Below, piece by piece: positions 9,965 to 21,768 of a stretch of DNA of 64,000 nt. Every line of letters starts with the position of its first letter. Within the stretch, counting starts at the first letter, position 1. The translations under genes and the position numbers were made by a program. Under the pieces are notes generated by a model. It was not told the origin of the DNA and did not search any database. It was given only the letters and a program-made list of their open reading frames with translations. The DNA comes from Begonia masoniana. Its lineage: Eukaryota > Streptophyta > Magnoliopsida > Cucurbitales > Begoniaceae. Where the stretch lies: NCBI GenBank assembly GCA_022432975.1, contig CM039509.1, positions 8,757,575 through 8,821,574 of the forward strand, read 5' to 3'.

Positions 9965-11696
9965 TTCCACCCACCTTATTTAGAATTTTGTCCTCAAAAT
10001 TTGACTTAGCTTATACAGCCTTTGATGTTAATGTCTCATATCACGCGGCCTTACGTTTCGATTATCATTTGTACTTACGGTCACTCTTCGTGGTCCTCAA
10101 CCAAAACTGTCCACTGTGTTCTCCATATTGGCCTTAAACTTGTATTCTCTACCTTCGATCTGATCGTACACTTCCTTACTAAAGTATTGAGCTTAGTTAA
10201 GTCCTTAAATCTCCAATTGATTTACCTAAACTTCTCTATAACTCCGTTGGCTTCGTCTGTAGTCGAGATTCACGTCGACCTAAACTTCTATATTCGCCCG
10301 GGTAACGATTCCTTGTAACCGTACCACCCAAAGGATTTACTGGTCACCTAACTTCTTGGGTAACCATTGACTTTTGGAGACTATTTCGGTGCGGGTTCCC
10401 TAATTAAGTCCTCATTGTTATACCCTACAATTATACGACTATAACACTACTTGGTCTATGTGAGTCAAACTATGAGCTACAGTCGGTATTTACTTAGAAT
10501 TCTATTTCTAACAAAATTCGAACTCCCTTTTTATCAACTCTGATCCCGTCATCCCTAGGGTCAATCTCTACGATTCTAATCTAAAACGTCGGCTATACCT
10601 TCCAACATTAGCCTTAAATTTGAAATCTCTACTCTCAATTGGATTGTACATATCCTCACTCATACATTAAGTCTTCCTAAATCTCCTAAATCACATACTT
10701 TCCTGGGCAACTTACCAATCCCGCCAGTTATTTCAGGGCGGATTTAACAACTAAGCTTACACTGTTATACTCCTCGAACTATGTCACCAGAGTTTTGTCC
10801 TTAAATTCTACCACTATATTCTTAATTAAAGTTCTTACACTGCTTACGTTACACTCCTTTGTTTATCTTAAACTCTATTTGCTCAAAGCACGGTCAAGTC
10901 TCTAAATCTCCTCATTGATTCGCTCTAAACTAATCATTATAATCTAAGCCATTCATGCACTACTTGGTCTCGGCTTGCCAAACCCGAGTCGATCACTAGA
11001 AATTTACTAGCTTACTCTCACCTCAAAGTTTACTTAGATAATTTCCGTGAAATTCGCATCCTCTTTATTCTATAAATCGCTAGTTTCATAATTTGATGAC
11101 CTTTAAACGCCAATCTAAGCTTCTAACCTAACCTCTCATTTAATCCAATGATCTACTCACCTGTCTCTAACTTCCTCAAGGTTATTTCGAGTTCGGCGAC
11201 TAGTCTACTATCGTTCGCTCCTTCTAGTCAGGTTCTAACTATTCTACTCGACATTTATTCTAAGTTCAACTCTTGGATTATATCTTAATCTAGATACTCT
11301 TATCTTCACACGAACCCCCAATATATGAGTTCTATGGTACTCTTTCATCTATTTAAACACACTCAGGGTATCCCTTTACAGGTTTATTTCTAAGCTTTCA
11401 TCTTTCTTGACTAGTCGTATTCTAATACTCCAAAAGGTTGTGTCTATCCATATCTCTTAGGGTGTATTCCTCTAATTATTATTAAACTCTAGGTGCGCAA
11501 ACTCCGTTGATTAAATCAAACTAATCTTGCTAACGTATAACTATATTTCTATACGGCGTTTATTGTTATAAGTTTGTCCTATTATCTTCTCTTCGGGGTT
11601 CACTTAGTAACTCCTTCTTACTCACCTATTACTCTCTTCTTTACTAATTTCAGATCTAAATATTTTATCTATCAAATACATATCACTGTACAAGTA
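9965..11696 (-). other. Non-coding interior of element B replacing pol; PPT at 9965-9980
   Basis: The minus strand reads AAATAAGGTGGGTGGAA into the LTR, a good polypurine tract. The preceding bases match the sequence just before the LTR in element A (GGACAAAATTCTAAATAAGG). Between there and the gag zinc knuckle I find no long frame and no pol homology. Weak internal repetition is visible: a block starting CCTTAAA at about 10130 recurs in diverged form near 10612. Confidence 0.75.
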
Positions 11697-11698
11697 AT

Positions 11699-12799
11699 TT
11701 AAATAATACCTGCAATTGTAGAAGGCTGGGCCCCATCGTCGGCGTTGTCAGGCTCGATGAATGCAAAGACTCTCGGTACAACCTTTCTTTGATCCCTGTC
11801 ATGTTGATCTCCGCCTGATTGACCTCGACCTCGATTCGGGCAGTCTTTAACAAAATGGCCTGGTTCTCCACACCAATAGCACACATCTGTGCCTACTCTG
11901 CACTGTCCTCTGTGCTCCCTCTGGCATTTAGGACAAAGAGGTAACCGGGAAGCTCCTTATACCTGCTTGTCTTTCCCTCGATCGTTACCTCCCTCTAGAG
12001 GCCTTTTAACGTCTCTTTGTGGTTGTTGTTGCGGCTGCGCTCTCGGCTGCCAACCTAGGTCCTGCGACTGAGGCTGTATCTCACGGAAGAAGCCCTTAGC
12101 TGGCTCCCTCGGTCTAACACAAGTAGCTCTGGCGGCCTCAATATCCAGAGCCCTAGCTGTGATGTCAGAATAGGGTACATCAATAATACCTGATACAACA
12201 ACGTGCATCCGGATCTCTGAATTAATGCCCTCCATGAACTGGTGTACTTTCTCCTCGTTATCGCTGACAAGGCGCGGTGCAAATCGCGATAAAGCCTCAA
12301 ACTTCCGGATATACTCTGCAACTGAACCTGTCTGCCACAGCTGCGTGAACTCGTTCCTCTTCGCCACTCTCACTGCACGGCTAAAACACTTGTCGAAAAA
12401 TAAAAACTTGAACCGATCCCAAGTCATAACTGTTACGTCCGTCGTCGCTTTGATTGAATCCCACCAGAAACGGGCATCCATCGCCAAGTGAAAAGTAGCA
12501 TACACCACCATGCTCCCGTTCTCTACCTCGGCATAAGCTAACATATCCTCCATAACTCGGATCCATTCCTCCGCAACAGTAGGATCCGATGATCGACCAT
12601 CGAAAACTGGAGGTCGTAGGCCCTGAAACTTCTGCATGCCCTGGTTGTTGGGAACTATCAAATCCCGGGCCCTCTGGTTCTCCCGATTTATTAAGTCCGT
12701 AATCTGCTGCGCTTGCCGGTCCATATGCTGAGACTGGCGATCTATCAACTTCGTAAATCGATCTAGCGCGTCATCTCTAGGATCCCTTCCTCGAACCAT
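11699..12799 (-). pseudogene. gag of element B: capsid and zinc knuckle, one nonsense codon
   Basis: The start MVRGRDPRDDALDR at 12799 matches the gag starts of G and C. The capsid-like region (LRPPVFDGRSSDPTVAEEWI to SDITARALDIEAA) is intact. A TAA at 11957-11959, at the CAA position of GKQVQ in the relatives, closes a 280-codon frame. The same frame then continues through CPKCQREHRGQC and the CCHC knuckle CYWCGEPGHFVKDC to VPRVFAFIEP, and ends near 11700, exactly where protease should start. This is a nearly whole gag with pol replaced. It would make capsid able to package RNA if the stop were read through. Confidence 0.88.
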
Positions 12800-12944
12800 T
12801 TTAGAAAAATCCTATAAAAGATCAAAACAATAATCCTAAGAAACCAAATCAATAAAGCTATAAACAGACTTACAGTTGATGAAGGATGTCTGTGTAGTGG
12901 CAGTGCAGTCGAGCAGTCTACAGAATCGATTTTAAAACCCGGGG

Positions 12945-12956
12945 GCTCTGATACCA
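12945..12956 (-). other. Primer-binding site of element B
   Basis: The plus strand reads GCTCTGATACCA, complement of TGGTATCAGAGC (initiator tRNA-Met), 4 bp from the 5' LTR. Confidence 0.92.
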
Positions 12957-12960
12957 TAAT

Positions 12961-15286
12961 TGTAGCGACCCCTAAAACTGTACCCGTTTTTCCCCAATAT
13001 TTTTTTTTTAATCCTAATAAATTTAATTAAACTTTAAGTGGAAGCTAAACCGAAATCGAAACCGGAATCGAAATCGGAATTGAAATCTAACTTTAAAATC
13101 ATTTAAAACAATTAAATAAAAACTATATTTAATATAAATTATAATTAAAATAAAGGGAGGGCAGAATCGGAATTCTGCCCTCGAAAAGCAGCAGCGACCG
13201 GGCGCTGCTATTTGCAGCGCACGGTCGCCGTGTGCGCTGCACTATGCAGCGCACGATCGCTGCAGGCGCTGCACAATGCAGCGATCGGTCGCTGCACTTT
13301 GCAGCGATCGGGCGCTGCACTTTGCAGCGCTCGGTCGCTGCACTTTGCAGCGACCCACTCCCTCCCCCTTCTGTATTTTTGCCTTCTCTTTTCTCACAAC
13401 AGAGAGCAAAACATATAAACAGCTCTCTGGAATCCGATTCCAGAGAGCAACTCCCTCCTTCTCCTTCACATTCTAGCACCCTAAACACTTCAATATTCTT
13501 TCGATTTCATTCCCAATCATCACTAAACATACTATTCACTATTCCAATACGTGATAAAACTTCCTAAAAACAAATGGCGTGGATAGCTCTAAAACCGAGC
13601 ATATCCATAACATTTTCAAAACATTTCTATAAACAGTTTACCCAAACAGTTCCAGAATTTCAAAACAAATATCATTACCTAAACATCCTATACATATTCT
13701 ATCAATTATCCCAAAACGTTTCCAAAATCTATACATACTGTCCCCACGGGTCGATAAAGCATCGACTGCGCAACACACCACCGCAATCCATCTTCCGTCA
13801 ACTGCCTCATGTCTCAGGAGGGGGAAGCTCGTCCTCACCTGTTTCCTCGTAAACACCTACACCATACAGACATCTATGAGATAAAAATCTCAGTAAGCTC
13901 TAGTAAATGCAAATGCGTGCTGTGCATATGAATCTGTAAATCATGCATTGTTTTCTTTACTTTACTTTACTTTACTTTACTTTGCTTTGCTTTGCTTTGC
14001 TATAAACTGTATACCGACGGGCCATTTAAACTATATACCGAAGGGTCATTCTTTCTTTGCATTTACTTTAAAACATCGTGCAGAAATTCATTTTTCATGA
14101 TCTTTAAAAACACGTGATGCATGAGCAGATATGAACATAAACTAAACAACCAACATGCATACCATCAAGACCAAATTAGAATAACCTATAACAATTATAA
14201 ACCTATCTACCCAACCAAAGCAATTTAAAACAAACAATCCATTGAGATCCTCGACGCTACATCGAAGTACGGTGTAGGCCAATCAGCCAGAGAAGATCAC
14301 GAGAACTTACCTCGCATCCGTTGCAGCTCAAGCTCCGTCCACGAGCATTGTTTGTCTGAGGCAAAACACAACGATCATCAATATCACGCGCTTAAACTTC
14401 TAACCGTCCGAATTCAACAAAACCTTAACTAAGGAAACTTCCTAAAGCTCTAATCCAATTCATTGAGCTATTTACTCAAGCAATTTACGCTCGGCACCAC
14501 AATTCACAATTTACGAGTTTTTCTCTAAAAACCCGAAAATCCCCAATTTTCAACTTTTCCACAAATCGGTTTAAACTCGTCAAATAACGTTCCATACGTT
14601 CAATACATTCATAAACTTAGCAAACCTATCGATTTTAAACCCTAACTCGCGTTTTTTACGAAAACCTAATCGAAACCCAAATTGTTCAAACTCCGTAAAA
14701 CTCGAAATAAATGCTCTAAGAACGTAGATTCATACCTAGGGTAGCGGGAGGAGGAGAGATCGTGAAGAACGGAAGTCGAATCGGAGGTCGGATCGTCGAA
14801 TTGTCATCGACGACAGAGAGGGAAATCGCCAAAGCTCTCTGGCGATTTACGAAGCAGAGAAGAAATGAAACATAAAAGAGTTTTATGTTATTTTATATTT
14901 TGATTTGGCAATTTACCATTTTGTCCTTCTTTAGATTTTATATTAGTTTCGTCCTTCGGTTCGTTAATCGTCCAGCTGTTTGGTTTCACTAAACCTCCTT
15001 ATTTCACCAACAAGTCCAACCTAATATTTCGGATTTAATAAAACTGTCCGTTCGCAAATCGGACCTCATTTACTATTTTTACTAAAACGTTCATTACACT
15101 ACGACAGGCGTATTTACTCGGAATATAGCGTTTAATCTCTGAAAATTCCCGTAAATTCCTTAAAACTCCTATTAATTGTTAGGATCTCAACGAAACCTTC
15201 TGTTCGTAAAACGGACTTGATTTGACATATTTACCAAAATGCCATATATATTAAAATAGTAATATCCTGAAAAGCCGGGTATTACA
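12961..15286 (-). repeat. 5' LTR of element B, full length
   Basis: On the plus strand it begins TGTAGCGACCC and ends GGGTATTACA (2326 bp). It carries the extended GCAGCG hairpin array (13188-13355), the CTCTCTGG hairpin, the TTTAC/TTTGC run, the hairpin-CTACACC motif and the two-donor leader layout. Confidence 0.93.
13188..13355 (-). repeat. GCAGCG...CGCTGC hairpin array, 5' LTR of B (longer)
   Basis: Six to seven hairpin units with ACTTT-type spacers stand here, against four in the 3' LTR. Gains or losses of whole units therefore occurred within the life of one insertion. Confidence 0.9.
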
Positions 15287-16574
15287 GTTATTGCTTGTTT
15301 ACTTTAAGATATGAACTGTTCACGCATCACGTGTTTTAAAGAAAAGCATGAAAATGAATTTCCATACATTGTTTAAGGATAACGTACAGTTTAAATTGGG
15401 CCGTAAGGCATATAGTTAAAAATGGGCCGTAAGGCATACAGTTTAAATGGGCCGTAAGGCATATAGGTCGAAAGGCCTAATGGCCGAAAGGCATACAGTT
15501 TACAGGTCGCGCGAGGTGGGGCTCAGGCACGGCTGTACGTGATGTAAGCGTGTACCCCCGCCTCTAGCTGGAAAGAGTAGTCCGTCCGCTGGATGAGCTC
15601 TCTCCGGTTAGAGGGATAGGATCTCGGTGACACCTACATTGCATAGCATAGCATAGCATGACATAGCATACCATAGCATAGCATTTGCATTTACGAGTCT
15701 TACTGGAATTTCATCTCATAGTGTGTATGTATGGTGTAGGTGATCTAGATATCGAGGAACCAGGTGAGGATGGGATTCCTCCTCCTGAGGCTTGAGTCCA
15801 GTTGACGGAGGATGGCTGCGGTGGTGTGCTGGCGCAGTCGAGGCTTACCTGACCCGTGGGGACTGTATGTACAGATTTTGAGGGTTTGGGACTTTTTGGG
15901 CTGATGTTTGTATAGAAATACTTTAGGTTGTTTGATTCTGGATAGTTGATAGGTATATATGTATATGTTGATGTTTTGGAAACTGTTTTATAATAGTTTG
16001 GAAGAGTCTTTCATTGAATGTATTTTGGAACTGCGTGGTGATTTGAAACAGGAGGATTTGTTGAGGTTTTAAACGGATCCATGCAGTTCGTTTTCATAAA
16101 AATGTTCTTAGTTTTAAAATGTATTTCGAGTCGTTTATTAGGTGAATGGTTAAGTGTGAAAAGAATGAAAATTATAGTGAGTTTTATTTGATAGTTATGC
16201 GTTAGAGAAACTAAAGGAAAGGAATGAAGGATAGGAAGCAGGGCAGAGGGCTTGGCGAATGGTCGCCAAGCCTGGCGATTGAATAGCCTTCCTCAGGAAA
16301 AATTCCAGAGGAAGTGGCGATGCAACAGGCGATTACTCGCCTGTTGCAATCGCCTCAGGGGCGATTTTTGGGCGAATAATCGCCTCTCTCTTGTTTATTT
16401 TTATTAATTAAATTGTTTTAATTTAATGATTTTAATGTTTAATTGTTTTAAAAGTTATAATTCAATTCCGATTTCGATTTCGGTTTAGTTTCTGCTTAGA
16501 GTCTATTTTAAAATAATTATTGGGATAAAAAAAAATATAGTACGGAAATTGGGTACAGTATTAGGGTCGCTACA
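15287..16574 (+). repeat. 3' LTR of element A, second part
   Basis: Resumes at the equivalent of base 1126 (GTTATTGCTTG) and runs to CTACA. About 530 bp of LTR A (equivalent to 596-1125) is absent at the B insertion. The hairpin cassette (16248-16384) is shorter than in the 5' LTR. Confidence 0.92.
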
Positions 16575-17767
16575 GGATTTCTTTGTTGCGCAGTACTTTG
16601 ATTGAATACTCGAGGATCCTAATTGGCATCTCCTCGTATGTTAGAATCGGTTGAACTTCAATTTCTATTGTCTCTACAACATGAGATGGATCCCTATACA
16701 CTTTCTGAGCATAGACACGTGAAATACGTTGTGAATTCCCTCCATGGATGCCGGAAGTTGTAACCTATAGGCCATCTTTCCAATTCTTTTCACAATGAGG
16801 AAAGGTCCCACGTAACGAGGACTAAGTTTCTCTTTTCTTCCAAAACTCATAACTCCTTTGAATGGAGAAATCTTCAGGAATACCTCATCGCCGTCATTGA
16901 ATTCCAAATCTCTTCGTCTGTTTTCAGCGTAGCTCTTCTATCGACTTTGAGCTATCTCAATTCTCTGTCTGATAATGGCGATCTTCTCTGTAGTTTGCTG
17001 AAGAATTTTAGGGCCAATTAAACTAGCTTTGCCAACTTTGACCCAATACAGCAGAGATCTGTATTTCTGTCCATATAACACTTCATACAGAGCCATATCG
17101 ATTGTAGCTTGAAAGCTATTGTTGTAAGAGAACTCGATTAATAGCAAGTATTTACTCCACGTACCTTGAAATTCCAACACACTGGTTCTAAGCATATCTT
17201 CCAAAATCTAGTTCGTTCTTTCTTTTTGTCCATCAGTCTGTGGATGAAATGCTGTGCTGAAATTCAACTGAGTTCCCATAGCTTTATGCAGGCTTTTCTA
17301 GAATTTAGAAGTGAACCTCGATTCTTTGTCAGAAACAATCAAAACAGGAACATCATGTAGACTGACAATTTCTTGGACATACAGCTCCGCAAGTTGATCC
17401 ATGGAATACGCATCTTGACTAGCAGAAAATGAGTCAACTTTGTTAAACGATCCACTATAACCCAGATTCCGTCGTATCCTTTAGTAGTTCTAGGCAGTCC
17501 AACAATGAAATCCGTCAAAGTTTGCTCCCATTTCCATCCAGAAATCGGTAGCAGCTGTAAAGTTCCAGCAGGCCTTTGGTGTTCTGCTTTGACCTGTTGA
17601 CAGATTATATAGGTTTCCACATACCTAGCAACTTTCCTCTTCATATTAGGCCACCAAAAGTACTGTTTCAGGTCTCTATACATCTTCGTGCTACCGGGAT
17701 GCACAAAGAAAATTAATGAATACACTTTCGATAAAATCTCCTTTTTCAATTCTTTATCATCAGGCAC
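16575..17767 (-). pseudogene. Integrase of element C, broken, 3' end cut by element A
   Basis: Open pieces at 17767-17339 (zinc finger remnant, [16 protein letters not shown], then the core start [15 protein letters not shown]), 17204-16938 ([38 protein letters not shown]) and 16907-16674 (GPY/F module RYVGPFLIVKRIG) read in order with frameshifts between. The tail continues in other frames to 16575, where element A begins. It should have catalysed strand transfer of the cDNA. Confidence 0.88.
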
Positions 17768-17787
17768 GTACTACTAGGTCCTGAATT

Positions 17788-18174
17788 TCAACGTTCCATC
17801 ATCCAACTGATTGAAATCGGATCAAAGGTCATGCTCAATTTGAAGCTCTTACACTCTCTATCTTTCTGTTGAACTTCACGAATTTTGTCCAAAATCATTG
17901 GTTTCAGCGAAATAGCAGTAAGCATGGCTGATAGATCCGAAACAATCTCTAAATGGAACTTGGAAATTTCAGCTTCCAGCAATACAGACATTGCTGAAGT
18001 TGAAGATTGGCTCGCCGTAAGCATTCTGCTCAAAGCATCGACTACTTTGTTCGCTTTCCCCGGGTGGTATTTGATCTCAAAATCGTAATCTTTCACAAAC
18101 TCTAACCACCTCCTTTATCGCATGTTCAACTCCTTCTGCGTAAACAAGTATTTCAGACTCTTGTGATCTAAAAA
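17788..18174 (-). pseudogene. RNase H C-terminal part and connection, element C
   Basis: Open frame 18096-17788 reads [24 protein letters not shown], the RNase H end with its last acidic residue in VDALSR, followed by the linker to integrase. Upstream bases to 18174 hold the SLKYLF region. Solo LTR D interrupts it at 18175. Confidence 0.85.
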
Positions 18175-20688
18175 TGTAACGGCCCCGAACCCACCCTGGC
18201 TCGGTACGCTACTTGGCTAACCAATCCCACGTTAAAACATAATTTTTATACACCCAAAACATAAAATAAAACTGACACAGTTGAATTTAAAGCTAAGTCT
18301 CTCGAAGCTCTCTTCTGTCATACCTAGCTACCTAAACTAACTAATTTCCCTTAATTCTAACCGTTAAGCACCATGGCGTCCTCCCCAAAAATTTTGACAA
18401 TGTAACGCCTAAAAATGGCGCATCCAAAATGCTAGGTACCTGCAACCAAATCAATCTCAACCAATCTAGAATACTTCTACTCAACTTATCCAGCATACGA
18501 AATCACCAAATAGCAGTAAAGAGGAAAACTAAAAAAATACTAACATCCCTAAGTGAAGAAAGTTCACAGTATAGGGTGACACATCACCCTGAACTATGAC
18601 TATATACAACAAATACAAATAGCTAACATCAACCAAAAAGAGTTACACATTCTCATCATTTCCACAAACAGACATCTACAATAAACTACCAAAATATAAA
18701 GCCCCACATCCCATGAAGACCATGATCAAGGCGCCCCGACAACTGCCCGCACCGGCGTGCCTCGTGTGCCACCGACTGCCGCCTAACCCTTGCTTCCTTG
18801 CCTAGCTCACCTGTCACTCTGTCGTCACCTACATCACAGAACACGCACACACACGTAAGCTTAAGCTTAGGAAGTAGGGAAAAGAAATGTAAACATGCAC
18901 GATGCACCCACACTGCCCTAACACATGCAGTCTCTACTCACTCTGTTGTTTTCATTTCATTTTCATTTTATTAAATCTTTCCACTTTCACGTGTGAATCA
19001 AGTAGGCACACATCCGAGCTCCCCGCTCATTGGACGGCCACGCCTTGACCCACGGAGCAAGATCGGCCAGCTCACGCCCAGGTCCCCCCCATTGGACGGC
19101 AGCACACAATCTCCTCCCATGATACTTACGTATTTTCAACTTTATATCTCGAGTAGAGTCCCAACTCACTGCCTCTCCGGCAAAATGCCTCCCCAGCATA
19201 TTACAATTGCCTCCCCGGCAACTTGCCTAACCTGGCGATTCTACTCGAACTACATTTTGCCTAATCTTTCTTGTTACGTTTCACACTCACCTTTCACGTC
19301 ATGCACAAATTCATTTTCGTAACGATACTCAACACGTGCTTAACATAAATCAACCAATTAACTTAAAAACAATGCATGAGACTCAACACGTGCTTAACAT
19401 AAATCAACCAACCAACAAAAATCAAACAATAGCCCTATCGTCCCGTGGTGTAGGCCCGAAGGCAAAACGAAGGTATTCCACTACTTACCTTGCGTCCTAG
19501 CTCGCTGAGGATGCTCGGTTCCCTATTCACCTACGGCTTGACCTACGACAAATATTCAAACTTCATTAAAATTAAGCCTACATTTGCCAATTACTCCCAA
19601 ACTACTATTTCTAGCCTAATCCAACTGAAACCTAACTAAATAAGCCACTAATTTGGGTTCGGTAAAAACCGACCCGAAACTTCAAACATGCATAACTTTC
19701 GCGTCGGTTATTGGAATCGAACGATTCCAGCGGCCGCGTACTCCTCTAGTAACCTAGCTTAATCTGCCAAAAGGATAAAACAAATAACGCTAGCTAGGTC
19801 AAAACTCCCAAAAACAGAATCAGATCTTAAGGTTTAAAATTCCCTCTTTCAATTTTTCATAAAAACTCACTCAATTCCTCACTAATCTATCATATTCTAA
19901 CCTATTATGCATACTTTAACGAAATTTAAAGTTTCCAAATCCAGAATCCCCAAAATCATAGCACACACCTCACGCTTTTCACTCTGAAAACAGGGGTACC
20001 TCAGCCCTCCGTGAATCACCCCTCACACACCACTAAATCCCCCAAATTTTTGTCACAAAACAACCAAGAAAACGACCCAACACGCAGACTACCCCTCGGC
20101 CTAGCAACAGAGAGAAAACAGGGAGGAGAAGCTACCTGTTTTCGGTCGGGTCTGGCGCGAAAAAAGCCAAACCAAGCTCTGGCTTCAGCTCGCCGGAGTA
20201 TGCTCGTCTGAACGGTGGCCGGAACCGTGGTCGTCGCCGGAGGGATGTCGCTCGGCTCCTCCTTTGCCGTTCGGGTGTTCGGCACTCGAACGCAGAATGG
20301 CTTCGAACTGTGTTTTTAAAAAAAAAATAAATTAAATAAAATAAATAATAATAATAATAATAATAATTCCTATTAAAACTATTTTAATAAATCATCATTT
20401 ACCATTTTGCCCTCCCTTATTTTCGACCATTTCGAATCGTTAAATCTCGTTCTTAAATTATAACCCCGTACCCGGCTTAATTTCACTGGGATTACCCGAA
20501 CCTAAATTAAGAAACAATTTAGTTCCACCAAATTTATTCACTTTTCTTTTAAATTAATTAAAACAACTATTTTATTAAACAACCACCTTATCCTTTTATT
20601 TTCTCTCAAATTTAGATAAATCTAAGATCCATAACTTAATTAAATCTAAAGCAGTACACATTGAGAAAACAAAATCTCGGGTGTTATA
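18175..20688 (-). repeat. Solo LTR D (family TGTAACACCCGAG...GTTCGGGGCCGTTACA)
   Basis: On the plus strand it runs from TGTAACGGCCCCGAACCC to CGGGTGTTATA, with AAAAA before and GAAAA after, a 5-bp duplication with one change. RNase H of element C reads across it. It shares GCCGTCC/GGCACAC text with LTR N and a long middle block with LTR M (19590-19780). A hairpin-CTACA motif is at 19446-19463. A short (AAT)8 is at 20346-20368. I see no clear hairpin cassette in it and no gene. Confidence 0.9.
20346..20368. repeat. (AAT)n microsatellite, about 8 units, in LTR D
   Basis: A short AAT run lies about 320 bp from the LTR's coding-strand start, comparable to the site of the huge AAT array in related LTR M. 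Confidence 0.85.
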
Positions 20689-20973
20689 GAAAATATCTCG
20701 CACTGTTGTCCATAGAGATAATGCCTCCATATTTTCAACACGAAGACAACCGTTGCTAACTCAAGATCGTGAGTCGGGTACTTATGCTCGTACTTCTTTA
20801 ACTGTTGAGAAGCATACGCAATAACCCTTCCTTCTTGCATTAGTACGCATCCCAATCCGATCTTAGATGCATCACAGTATATGCTAAACTTGTCACCTTC
20901 AACTAGCAACGTCAGGACCGGAGCTGTAGTTAACTTCAGTTTTACTGTTGGAGACTTTCCTCACAGCTCGTTG
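20574..20973 (-). repeat. 400-bp duplication, copy 1 (LTR D end plus RNase H of C)
   Basis: Identical by eye to 21218-21617, offset 644 bp. It spans the last 115 bp of solo LTR D and the RNase H start ([32 protein letters not shown]). This is the copy in the expected place, because the following 244 bp continue the RT in order. Confidence 0.92.
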
Positions 20974-21217
20974 ACCAAATAAACTTCATATTTTTCCTCG
21001 TCAAACGGGATAGAGACACTACAATGCTTGAAAACCCCTCAATGAATTTCTGATAGTATCTGACCAATCCAAGAAAACCACGTATATCTCTAACATTTCT
21101 TGGTTGCGGCTAGTCTCTAATAGCTTGTATCTTAGCCGGATCAATAGAAATTCCCTCTTTTGAAATAATATGCCTCGAAAAATTCACTCTGTCCAGCCAA
21201 AAATTGCATTTAGAAAG
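20974..21217 (-). pseudogene. RT C-terminal part of element C
   Basis: The minus strand reads through LSKCNFWLDRV, the IISKEGIS region, QPRNVRDIRGFLGL and YYQKFIEGFS, the RT thumb/connection. It joins in frame to 21618 if the second duplication copy is ignored. Several changes and stops are present. Confidence 0.85.
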
Positions 21218-21617
21218 ATTAAACAACCACCTTATCCTTTTATTTTCTCTCAAATTTAGATAAATCTAAGATCCATAACTTAATTAAATCTAAAGCAGTA
21301 CACATTGAGAAAACAAAATCTCGGGTGTTATAGAAAATATCTCGCACTGTTGTCCATAGAGATAATGCCTCCATATTTTCAACACGAAGACAACCGTTGC
21401 TAACTCAAGATCGTGAGTCGGGTACTTATGCTCGTACTTCTTTAACTGTTGAGAAGCATACGCAATAACCCTTCCTTCTTGCATTAGTACGCATCCCAAT
21501 CCGATCTTAGATGCATCACAGTATATGCTAAACTTGTCACCTTCAACTAGCAACGTCAGGACCGGAGCTGTAGTTAACTTCAGTTTTACTGTTGGAGACT
21601 TTCCTCACAGCTCGTTG
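21218..21617 (-). repeat. 400-bp duplication, copy 2 (inside RT of C)
   Basis: A second identical copy of 20574-20973 sits exactly between two RT pieces that otherwise join in frame (KLYA then LSKCNF). It carries a piece of solo LTR D, so it arose after D inserted and is very young, or is an assembly error. Confidence 0.92.
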
Positions 21618-21768
21618 TGCATACAATTTGTGTTGCTTCAAAGTTGCCAAAACCACCCTCAAATGCTCCTCAGTCCGTGAATAAACCAAGATGTCATTGA
21701 TAAAGATGATGACAAACTTGTCCAAGTACCTTCAGAAGACACGGTTCATCAAATCCATAAAGGCTGCA
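21618..21768 (-). pseudogene. RT palm fragment of element C
   Basis: Reads [17 protein letters not shown]. The first of the two catalytic aspartates of FIDD is Asn here, so this RT is inactive apart from its frameshifts. Solo LTR F cuts it at 21769 within the AAFMDLMN segment. Confidence 0.88.

Larger units (their letters stand above)
7795..15286 (-). mobile_element. Element B: gag-only, non-autonomous gypsy-type LTR element inserted in LTR A
   Basis: On the minus strand: 5' LTR 12961-15286, primer site, gag, about 1.7 kb of non-coding DNA, polypurine tract, 3' LTR 7795-9964. No RT, RNase H or integrase homology is visible. The LTRs are almost identical (about one difference per 100 bases by eye). 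Together with its nested position this makes B one of the youngest insertions here. It must have been moved by enzymes from another element. Confidence 0.9.
1..16574 (+). mobile_element. Element A: Ty3/gypsy (Tekay/Del-type) LTR retrotransposon, nearly complete, interrupted by element B
   Basis: Order on the plus strand is LTR, tRNA-Met primer site, gag, protease, RT, RNase H, integrase, polypurine tract, LTR. The LTR begins TGTAATATCC and ends GTCGCTACA. The window opens at LTR base 27, judged from the 3' copy, which starts at 7172. The 3' LTR is split by element B. A lies inside the integrase of minus-strand element C: C's frame stops at 16575, exactly where A ends. The two LTRs differ at roughly 15 positions over about 950 aligned bases that I compared by eye, so insertion is recent. 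The coding part nevertheless has several frameshifts and stops. The target-site duplication cannot be checked because the left end is outside the window. Confidence 0.93.

Noticed and set aside
19681..19780. A host gene exon shared by D and M (GCGTCGGTTAT...GTACTCCTCTA)
   Set aside because: The shared block lies inside two LTRs with clean target duplications and has stops in all frames, so it is LTR sequence.
20011..20285. Opposed 66- and 89-codon frames at the end of LTR D
   Set aside because: They correspond to the pyrimidine-rich leader exon of the LTR, not to a protein.
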